A DNA stretch of 64,000 nt, taken from contig CM040764.1 in the NCBI GenBank assembly GCA_022829145.1, positions 6,733,375 through 6,797,374 on the forward strand, in the 5' to 3' direction. The DNA is from Albula goreensis (taxonomy: Eukaryota > Chordata > Actinopteri > Albuliformes > Albulidae). Positions 61,301-64,000 of this stretch are shown here, in pieces. Position 1 is the first letter of the stretch. Each line of letters starts with the position of its first letter. The notes beneath the pieces are model-generated. The model was not told where the DNA came from. It worked only from the letters and a program-made list of their open reading frames with translations, and did no database searches. The position numbers and the translations under genes were made by a program.

Positions 61301-63862
61301 CTCTCTTATGCCACTAATTACGACTCTCTGGAGGCTGTGTCGACACGGCGGCCCCTCCCCTTGCTGCGGTCACATGACAGCCCGCTTTTTACTCTCTGCT
61401 TTTGGCCATGGCTGCCTGGGGACTGACAGGTAGAGTCAGGAATGTCCCCAGAGAGGGGCTTTGGACAGTCGGAGGCAGTGGGAGGCACCAGGCGGAGAGA
61501 GATTGGATCACTCTCATCAAAGCATTCCATAGGGCTGGCTTCGCCTGTCGGCCGCGCGCGACCGTTAAAGCTTCCTACAGCGGCGCGCACACACGCATAG
61601 ACACACAAGCGTGCACACAAACACACACGCAGACCAGGACACACATGCACAGGTATGAATGCAACCACATGCACGTATGTAAGCAGAAACACACACCAGT
61701 CAAAGAGCAACAAATACACACCAGCTAGAAAGAAACACAGCCAAATATATTACTTCAAGCCAAGAGCAACACACATCCGCAGGGTGCAGACACACAGGGA
61801 GCAACACACACACTCCCAGCACAAAGAGTAACTCACACTCAACCCCCCCCCCCAAACACACACACACACACACACACACACAACCTTAAATCACTTTCTG
61901 CCCTTAATTACAGAGCCTGTCATCACCCACACCCCAATCCCCACCAGACGATGAACAAGAAAATGAAAAGCATGGGGGGCCACATTAAAAGCACAGCGGG
62001 AGGGGGGCATTTCCACTAGAGCTAACCTCTCAGCAGGGCCCCCTCCCTGAGTCCTGCCACACCCACCCACAAAAACACACACACAGCCAGACAGTTGAAG
62101 CAAGGACACAGATAGAGGCTGAGAAAGATGGGGGGGGCACAAAGACCAAGAAGGTGTCTGAAATATCTCCGCCCATGGGTGTAAACCGCTATTACTGAGA
62201 AACCGAAAAGACCTGGAATTTCCCACTACCACGACTCCCAAGCCCTAGGGAAACCTTACACAGACCACCTTGAGTGCAAAGGCCCCTGAGGGCCACACCA
62301 GAAGTGTTCATCCAGGTCCTCTGCCACTAGTTCCACAAATCGCCCCACCTCGATCGATCAGGGTTCAAACTCTCATTTACCGCTTTATCCATGTAAAAGT
62401 GACTCATGCCCTATGGCTTTTCGCCATCTTGTTTGCTCGAGTAAAGGGTAAAAGGATGCAAAGTTTGCTTCCTGTCAGCAAACATCAAGCTGCTCCGTCG
62501 TTTCTTATACGGCCGAGATAACTGCATTCCGAGCGGCCGACAGAAGCCTGACCTCGAGTGAAGAAAAATGTTTAAATTTGAAAGATAAATGGGGTGAGGA
62601 AGAGCCCGTTCTCTCCTACCCTAGAAAATAAATATTTGTGTGGCTGCTTTACACGGCTAAAAACAAACCTTGGACTTCTGATAAACCCGGAGAAGCTGGC
62701 GTTGCATAATCGGAAGACTGAGGTTAGCCGGAAATCAATTTTGAGTTGCAAGAAGTTGCCACTATAAAGCAATGCATTTTTCTCATTCCAAAGCTGTTTG
62801 GTTAGTTCAGCATAATAAACTACAGCTGTTAAAGGGACAGAAAGGCTAATTAATAAAACTAAGCACAGCCAGTAAGAGGTTTACACTACTGTAGTTTGAC
62901 ATTTCACACGTCCAAAAAAAGGGTTTGGTATTTACTGCAAAAGTTCAAATATACAGCCTTTATAAACCTGGGAATTTATCAACATGAATTTAAAAGCTCT
63001 TAAAGCCATTAAAAAGCATGATTCATGTCGCAAAAACTGGAGAAGTTTACACAAAAAAGGCAGCGACCAGATTTTAGCCATGCCAGTCAAATAATGAATT
63101 CTCCATGTAGCTTAATAATCGTAGCATTACTCTGCATTTTAAAACAGGAGAGCGAAAGAGAAAACTCTCCCTCTCTGGTCCTGCTATACACAAACGTGGA
63201 GTGTTCTCCTGGAGCTGGCTACACGAGCAGCTTTCCCTGCGATTCGCATTGCTCAAAATCGAATTACGTACAATTTGCGGTTCCACTTAGCTGTAAAAAC
63301 AATATAACGGCCGGAGATGGGTAGAGGAGGGGTGGGTGTTGGGGTGGTTGGGTTTGGGGAGGGGCGAGCGGGGTGACGCTGGAGCCGCGCTGTTTCTCAG
63401 CCAATCAGCTCGCAACGTCTCCGGGGCCTGATAGACACACGCCTCTATTCTGATGCCGAGAGACGCTCGGTGCAGGGGCTGCAGTATCGTGCTCTCGCTT
63501 TCTGCGCACAATGGCGGCCATTCATGCACTGGCTTTTTGATTGCTGGAAGCTTCTGGAAATCTTGATTAAGTTTAATCTTATTTAATGCGGCGGATGGCT
63601 GCGGTTTAAGGGGGGAGGGACCCCGTCCAACTGGTCTTATCTTTCTGACTTAGAGAAAGGTCAGGGGGGGCCAATCGCGGTGCCCCGGCCTCACCTGGCT
63701 TCAATGATGTCACTCAATAAAACTTCAAAGAATCAGACAGAGTTAGTGGGGAGGGGGTGATGGGCGCTCTTTGTTTTGAGACATACCTTGAATGCACTGC
63801 AGAGACCCATCCTCTGCCCTTATGGTGAATGTTTCGCCTGGGTTAACTTGAACCAGGATGAC
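695..63862 (-). CDS. fndc3b: fndc3b partial coding sequence, six exons joined across the window
   Basis: The six minus-strand exons join to 908 coding bases (302 codons plus 2 bases) with no stop and consistent phases. The product matches the N-terminus of vertebrate FNDC3B nearly colinearly. It contains the blocks AEVPMMSPNGSIPPIHVPPG, RLNSPPSSIYKS, GIKK-RRARSSP, KRVQD-LSGI-KPQ and then the start of FN3 domain 1. The paralogue FNDC3A differs clearly in all these blocks, so fndc3b is preferred. By family knowledge FNDC3B is anchored in the ER membrane by a C-terminal segment, carries about nine FN3 domains, and is linked to adipocyte and bone differentiation and cell adhesion. The initiator exon (about 37 residues in human) lies beyond 64000, and most FN3 domains lie before position 1. 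Teleosts can carry two co-orthologues, which cannot be separated here. Confidence 0.97.
3149..3194 (+). mobile_element. Possible SINE 3' tail fragment
   Basis: The sequence gtgagtcgcagtacataaag then gcgtccattgagtaaataaa resembles the fish SINE tail, but it is diverged and the body is unclear. Confidence 0.4.
3195..3310. repeat. Tandem duplication, 61-base unit, two diverged copies
   Basis: The block beginning ggactgtaatgtttaaacc at 3195 recurs as ggactgtcattttaaacc at 3256. Each copy carries a taaagatgg core followed by a ggacagc block. The two copies are roughly three quarters identical by eye. Confidence 0.8.
3484..3510. repeat. TG microsatellite
   Basis: About 13 uninterrupted TG units, with diffuse TG-rich flanks to about 3565. 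Confidence 0.95.
3821..3836 (+). promoter_or_regulatory. CTCF-like motif
   Basis: The sequence ccacaggggggcgcta agrees with the known core ccaccagggggcgcta at 14 of 16 positions. Binding is not shown. Confidence 0.5.
4501..4516 (-). promoter_or_regulatory. CTCF-like motif, reverse
   Basis: The sequence tcgccaccttgtggtc resembles the reverse core gcgccccctggtggcc with a few mismatches. This is a weaker candidate. Confidence 0.3.
5178..5236 (-). CDS. fndc3b: fndc3b coding micro-exon E (linker leading into FN3 domain 1)
   Basis: This 59-base exon is too short to be seen as an open frame. On the minus strand tgtttctttttcag is followed by two bases that complete an Asp codon with exon D, then 19 codons reading HDTEAKRVQDVLSGIDKPQ, then the donor CAG|GTCAGT. 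The human counterpart has YELEVKRVQDILSGIEKPQ in the same place, so 12 of 19 positions are identical and most changes are conservative. The phase (enters 1, leaves 0) fits exons D and F exactly. The segment is predicted to be a short amphipathic helix before the first FN3 domain. It lies 8,471 bases from exon D and 4,325 bases from exon F. Confidence 0.95.
5285..5299 (+). promoter_or_regulatory. CTCF-like motif beside micro-exon E
   Basis: The sequence ccagcagagggcagg fits the degenerate CTCF core at 14 of 15 positions. It lies 49 bases from the exon E acceptor side, in the upstream intron in transcript sense. Confidence 0.5.
6440..6620. other. CpG-dense islet
   Basis: About 21 CpG dinucleotides in 180 bases, far above the surrounding intron. 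No exon or initiation motif is recognised. Confidence 0.6.
8635..8653 (-). promoter_or_regulatory. CTCF-like motif, reverse
   Basis: The sequence tagcgccaccaagtggcaa matches the reverse consensus tagcgccccctggtggcca at 15 of 19 positions. Confidence 0.45.
10485..10735. other. CpG-dense islet
   Basis: About 24 CpG dinucleotides in 250 bases, directly before a CA microsatellite. Overlapping open frames on both strands are explained by the GC content. Confidence 0.6.
10765..10799. repeat. CA microsatellite
   Basis: A run of 17 CA units is uninterrupted on the plus strand, followed after 130 bases by a diffuse TG-rich patch near 10925-10960. Confidence 0.95.
11525..11544. repeat. Poly-A run
   Basis: Twenty A residues. 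No retroelement body is recognisable next to it. Confidence 0.95.
13518..13640 (+). repeat. Dispersed repeat, copy 1
   Basis: From acactcaaagaaatgatg through tcatgtatagttttgat and gcatatg to aagaga, the sequence aligns with 39397-39525 in the same orientation with small gaps. Similarity appears to extend on both sides, from aggacatgttta to tttgaatgaatctagcc. I do not recognise the family; a decayed non-autonomous transposon is likely. Confidence 0.7.
13708..14013 (-). CDS. fndc3b: fndc3b coding exon D, basic and glycine-rich linker
   Basis: The acceptor tttgtccccgttgcag precedes 306 bases that complete a Glu codon and encode 101 residues. They run from IIPVYGMSSYIGREEQYSKP through a basic stretch (KKVKERQLERQNR), RLNSPPSSIYKSGGGC, a glycine tract, SPGIKKTDRRARSSP and SEPDLQ, plus one base. 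The donor is G|GTAAGAG. The order of blocks matches vertebrate FNDC3B. The Gly tract is two Gly, Val, then 14 Gly, longer than the Ser-interrupted tract I recall in human. Its codons mix GGG, GGC, GGA and GGT. The basic runs flanking it could act as localisation or RNA-contact patches, but this is inference. It enters and leaves in phase 1. Confidence 0.97.
13785..13832 (-). repeat. GGN trinucleotide repeat encoding the glycine tract
   Basis: Within exon D the minus strand reads fourteen consecutive GGN codons after a GTG (Val) codon. All four Gly codons occur, which argues against a very recent pure-repeat expansion. C-rich on the plus strand and G-rich in the transcript, it could also fold as a G-quadruplex in RNA. 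Confidence 0.9.
14014..14959 (-). other. fndc3b intron between exons C and D (946 bases)
   Basis: This is the shortest intron in the window. It contains a retroelement-like 3' tail at 14275-14333 and is otherwise unremarkable AT-rich sequence. Confidence 0.85.
14275..14333 (+). mobile_element. Probable retroelement 3' tail with GAACT repeat
   Basis: The sequence aaaagcactacacaaatag then agactgaactgaactgaac resembles LINE/SINE tails of fish that end in aaagcgctatataaat followed by short GAATT-type repeats. No coding remnant accompanies it. Confidence 0.5.
14960..15191 (-). CDS. fndc3b: fndc3b coding exon C, Pro/Tyr/His-rich segment
   Basis: The exon is 232 bases with acceptor cctctgtgcacag and donor GAAG|GTAAGG. 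It encodes 77 residues beginning VLEDNTGVRRVVVTPQ, then SPECYPPSY and THHLPPYLAHPHF, and ending near HHLPPMYSE, plus one base. It matches the FNDC3B segment that follows GYISQ in vertebrates, including the VRRVVVTPQSPECYPPSY core. Composition is strongly Pro, Tyr and His with almost no acidic residues, as expected of a disordered linker. It enters in phase 0 and leaves in phase 1. A long alternating GT/GTGC microsatellite begins only 33 bases from the acceptor side of this exon. Confidence 0.97.
15224..15305. repeat. Compound TG / GTGC / GT microsatellite next to exon C
   Basis: About 14 TG units are followed by about 12 GTGC units and a few GT units. All of it is alternating purine-pyrimidine. 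On the transcript strand it reads as CA-rich RNA ending 33 bases before the exon C acceptor. Confidence 0.95.
17409..17481. repeat. GT microsatellite (longest in the window)
   Basis: 36 uninterrupted GT units on the plus strand. In the fndc3b transcript it reads as CA. Confidence 0.97.
21007..21083 (-). CDS. fndc3b: fndc3b coding exon B
   Basis: After the acceptor ctactttcccccgcag, 77 bases complete the split Gly codon and encode 25 residues from PAEVPMMSPNGS to HVPPGYISQ. The donor is CAG|GTGAGT. This is the most conserved block seen: all 25 residues equal the human FNDC3B sequence as I remember it. The FNDC3A paralogue has a recognisably different version, so this exon alone decides the gene identity. 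It enters in phase 1 and leaves in phase 0. It is separated from exon A by 42,703 bases and from exon C by 5,815 bases. Conservation this strict in a short Pro-rich linear segment suggests a peptide-docking motif, but that is inference. Confidence 0.98.
21905..22066 (+). mobile_element. tRNA-derived SINE, diverged, plus orientation
   Basis: The 5' part has a box B-like agaggttgcaggttcatatc, as in a tRNA-derived RNA polymerase III promoter. The middle (gggcagtgcc, gggtactttg, cagctgcataaatt) and the tail (aggtcatgtcagtggatc then tgctaagtgaataaatg) follow the plan of widespread teleost SINEs whose tail reads like ctggataagagcgtctgct. It is old and interrupted. Confidence 0.8.
22396..22500. mobile_element. 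Palindromic non-autonomous element (MITE-like)
   Basis: Near-inverted ends are seen as gtgctgatctagaatcag (22398-22415) and agatcctagatcagct (22469-22484), followed by cccctattctgaaatgcttt. This order matches a palindromic repeat I know to be common in fish genomes. No transposase is present. Confidence 0.6.
22650..22790. other. CpG-dense islet with RFX-like half-site
   Basis: About 18 CpG in 140 bases. It includes gcgttgctaggcggcgat, which contains an RFX X-box half-site of the gttgctagg type. A poly-T run and a C-rich G-quadruplex candidate follow. Confidence 0.55.
22819..22842 (-). other. G-quadruplex candidate on the transcript strand
   Basis: The plus strand reads as four runs of four or five C separated by single A bases, giving compact single-base loops on the G-rich transcript strand. 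Confidence 0.7.
23370..23405. mobile_element. Fragment of the same palindromic repeat
   Basis: The sequence gacgctgatccaagatcagt resembles one end of the element at 22396-22500 and is itself nearly palindromic. The second end is not found. Confidence 0.45.
24912..24942. repeat. GGA trinucleotide repeat
   Basis: About eight GGA units with flanking GA-rich bases. It generates the proline run of a long spurious minus-strand open frame. Confidence 0.93.
25326..25343. repeat. Poly-A run
   Basis: Eighteen A residues, followed by another A-rich block 25 bases on. Confidence 0.95.
28520..28550 (+). other. G-quadruplex candidate on the template strand
   Basis: Runs of three or four G separated by single bases continue for about 28 bases on the plus strand. 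Confidence 0.65.
31126..31286 (+). mobile_element. tRNA-derived SINE, plus orientation
   Basis: The order is cttgtaactcagaggtttca, a degraded box B (aggtttgaggtca), gaccagggtacttaatct, cagctgtacaagtggata and the tail actggataagaatgtctgcc. This is the same family as the copies near 21.9 and 49.8 kb and the best-preserved tail in the window. Confidence 0.85.
32021..32078 (+). mobile_element. Probable retroelement 3' tail
   Basis: The sequence tatgtcgataaagcaccttg then aaactgaactgaaagaaaga has the same plan as the tail at 14275-14333 and runs into a GA microsatellite. Confidence 0.5.
35715..35741. other. Perfect inverted repeat, 11-base arms, 5-base loop
   Basis: The arm ttcacttatgc (35715-35725) pairs exactly with gcataagtgaa (35731-35741). 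Confidence 0.9.
37055..37092. other. Perfect inverted repeat, 14-base arms, 10-base loop
   Basis: The left arm ttatagttaaaatg (37055-37068) is exactly complementary to cattttaactataa (37079-37092). The right arm continues into two more ctataa-like units. Confidence 0.9.
38041..38193. repeat. GA-rich purine tract ending in a pure AG array
   Basis: Imperfect purine-rich sequence leads into a 34-base pure AG run at 38160-38193. The fndc3b transcript has the pyrimidine complement. A CA array follows at 38304-38325. Confidence 0.9.
39397..39525 (+). repeat. Dispersed repeat, copy 2
   Basis: This is the partner of 13518-13640, 26 kb away. Shared blocks include aggacat-ttta, acactcaaagaaa, tgtt-taatg, tcatg, ttttgat-gaat, catatg and aagaga. 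Confidence 0.7.
41211..41284. repeat. 30-base tandem repeat, 2.5 copies
   Basis: Units begin at 41211, 41241 and 41271 with gtctatggtatctc. The first two copies are identical over all 30 bases and the third stops after 14. Identity between copies implies a recent duplication. Confidence 0.95.
42363..42382. repeat. Poly-T run
   Basis: Twenty T residues, then CTTTTTT. No retroelement body is recognised. Confidence 0.95.
42768..42804 (-). other. G-quadruplex candidate on the transcript strand
   Basis: The plus strand has six runs of four or five C separated by one or two bases, so the fndc3b pre-mRNA carries the matching G runs. This is one of the strongest such motifs in the window. Confidence 0.7.
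47695..47905. repeat. Purine-rich low-complexity tract
   Basis: About 210 bases are mainly G and A, with a similar shorter tract at 48115-48182. In the fndc3b pre-mRNA both are long pyrimidine tracts. Confidence 0.85.
48779..48830 (-). mobile_element. SINE 3' tail fragment, minus orientation
   Basis: The minus strand reads cactgatgagaatgtctgcc followed by tagca, matching the tail of the copy at 31261-31284. The 5' part is not recognisable. Confidence 0.65.
49742..49922 (+). mobile_element. tRNA-derived SINE, diverged, plus orientation
   Basis: It carries gctgcaggtttcattcccat (box B region), cagggcactgcc, aaatacccagctgtataga and the tail tggatgaggatgtctacc. A perfect 16-base palindrome at 49809-49824 lies in the middle, where relatives have a non-palindromic ccttgagcaaggta-like segment. 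Confidence 0.8.
49809..49824. other. Perfect 16-base palindrome with paired TCF/LEF-like sites
   Basis: The sequence acctttgatcaaaggt equals its own reverse complement and contains ctttgatc on both strands. It lies inside a SINE. Confidence 0.85.
50517..50534 (-). promoter_or_regulatory. CTCF-like motif, reverse
   Basis: The sequence tagcgccccctg is a perfect match to the first 12 bases of the reverse consensus, but the remainder (aggtca) diverges. Confidence 0.4.
51846..51900. repeat. ACAG tetranucleotide repeat (two blocks)
   Basis: Five ACAG units at 51850-51869 and three more after a short interruption. Confidence 0.9.
52225..52512. repeat. Purine-rich (GGGA/GA) low-complexity tract
   Basis: Nearly 290 bases are dominated by G and A on the plus strand, including a GGGA array at 52232-52250. 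Such mirror-like purine tracts can form triplex DNA. Confidence 0.85.
53048..53290. repeat. Degenerate minisatellite containing ATGCTAAT in five copies
   Basis: The core catgctaatctcccagcta recurs with variation. Exact ATGCTAAT occurs at 53084, 53137, 53170, 53235 and 53266. A degenerate copy near 53203 fills the largest gap, so the unit is about 31-53 bases. Several copies continue with agctacacccag-like sequence. Confidence 0.85.
53349..53455. repeat. 15-base minisatellite, seven copies
   Basis: Units of the type tcattcggtgtgaca start at 53349, 53364, 53379, 53394, 53409, 53424 and 53439. Because the unit is a multiple of three it gives a five-residue periodic open frame, which I consider incidental. 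It lies about 60 bases after the preceding minisatellite. Confidence 0.93.
53830..54015. other. CpG-dense islet
   Basis: About 22 CpG dinucleotides in 185 bases, lying 375 bases after the 15-base minisatellite. Confidence 0.6.
54817..55130. repeat. CA-rich tract
   Basis: A pure CA core lies at 54817-54839 and the next 300 bases are strongly CA-biased, including a second core at 54902-54918. It looks like an old, decayed microsatellite. Confidence 0.85.
58357..58387. repeat. CA microsatellite
   Basis: About 15 uninterrupted CA units. Confidence 0.95.
61843..61882. repeat. Poly-C run plus CA microsatellite
   Basis: Eleven C residues are followed by about 13 CA units. The preceding 250 bases are also CA-rich. 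Confidence 0.93.
63290..63720 (+). promoter_or_regulatory. CpG-dense promoter-like patch next to exon A
   Basis: The patch combines GC-box-like G runs, a CRE-like tgacgc (63374), a CCAAT box in agccaatcagc (63399-63409), a CpG-rich stretch, a YY1-like acaatggcggcca (63508-63520) and a second CCAAT at 63672. The CCAAT-to-YY1 spacing of about 105 bases in the plus direction resembles TATA-less promoters. It could start a plus-strand noncoding RNA or act as an intronic enhancer. No transcript evidence is available. Confidence 0.4.
63787..63862 (-). CDS. fndc3b: fndc3b coding exon A (first visible; residues about 38-63 of the human protein)
   Basis: Read on the minus strand, a good acceptor (ctctcctcctacag) precedes 76 bases encoding VILVQVNPGETF, then TIRAEDGSLQCIQ and one base of the next codon. 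A consensus donor, GTATGT, follows. The segment differs from the remembered human FNDC3B block by one conservative change (Thr to Ser). It enters in phase 0 and leaves in phase 1, so the split Gly codon is completed by exon B. No domain is assigned; the region precedes the Pro-rich linker. The preceding exon, which should end near the Ala-Gln-Gln equivalent, is not in the 138 bases that remain to the window edge. Confidence 0.96.
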
Positions 63863-64000
63863 CTGTAGGAGGAGAGGAATGGTAAATCAGGTACCCCAAA
63901 ACAAAAACTGGGTAACAAAATCACCCATATCACCGCATCTCCGTGACTCTCAAAACGAGGACCAACCATTTCAGAGACCTGGTACGTTTAAGGCATAGCT
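63863..64000 (-). other. fndc3b intron upstream of exon A (partial)
   Basis: Only the 3' end of the preceding intron is present, including the polypyrimidine tract and acceptor before exon A. No exon is seen before the window edge. Confidence 0.85.

Larger units (their letters stand above)
56801..63280. other. Giant intron, segment 5: unique sequence with CA-rich blocks
   Basis: The segment from 56800 to 58200 and the part around 59820-60010 are repeat-poor and mixed in composition. CA-rich blocks lie at 58357-58387, 58990-59040 and 61586-61882, and a CpG-dense part at 61080-61580. Two adjacent minus-strand open frames (56818-57369 and 57684-58187) have no recognisable domain and are of a length expected about once by chance in a window this size. 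Confidence 0.7.
21084..63786 (-). other. fndc3b giant intron between exons A and B (42,703 bases)
   Basis: The intron is bounded by a GTATGT donor at 63786 and a cccccgcag acceptor ending at 21084. It occupies two thirds of the window. I found no coding exon of fndc3b or of any nested gene inside it on either strand. Large early introns are common in this gene family and often hold regulatory elements; that is the only functional expectation I can justify. Contents are listed in separate entries. Confidence 0.9.

Overview
This is a piece of a vertebrate nuclear genome, most likely a ray-finned (probably teleost) fish. The reasons are interrupted coding sequence with GT-AG introns, many CA/GT microsatellites, and several diverged copies of a tRNA-derived SINE with the 3' tail typical of fish. 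The species cannot be named from the sequence.

One gene explains all the coding sequence I can support. It is the N-terminal part of fndc3b (fibronectin type III domain containing 3B, also called FAD104), transcribed from the minus strand. Six coding exons, in transcript order, lie at 63862-63787, 21083-21007, 15191-14960, 14013-13708, 5236-5178 and 852-695. Every junction has GT/AG signals and the reading phase is continuous (1, 0, 1, 1, 0, 2), giving 302 uninterrupted codons plus two bases. The start codon and the first coding residues lie beyond 64000. The rest of the first fibronectin III domain, the other FN3 domains and the C-terminal membrane anchor lie before position 1.

Layout: 1-694 is intron downstream of the last visible exon. 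853-13707 holds two introns separated by a 59-base micro-exon, with a cluster of CTCF-like motifs. 13708-15191 holds the two large exons encoding the Pro/Tyr/His-rich and basic/Gly-rich linker. 15192-21006 is intron. 21084-63786 is one intron of 42.7 kb. I see no other gene in that intron, but it holds SINE and palindromic repeat copies, minisatellites, microsatellites, purine tracts, G-quadruplex candidates and several CpG-dense islets. A CpG-dense, promoter-like patch lies 250-500 bases downstream of the first visible exon.

The coding exons build the disordered N-terminal segment and the first strands of the FN3 array of an ER-anchored protein. The intronic material can only affect expression or splicing of this gene or of unseen noncoding transcripts. 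I found no convincing undescribed system. The observations most worth checking are the twin minisatellites at 53.05-53.45 kb, the CTCF-like cluster at 3.8-8.7 kb, the alternating-repeat tract next to a splice acceptor at 15.2 kb, the promoter-like patch at 63.3-63.7 kb and a dispersed repeat pair at 13.5 and 39.4 kb.
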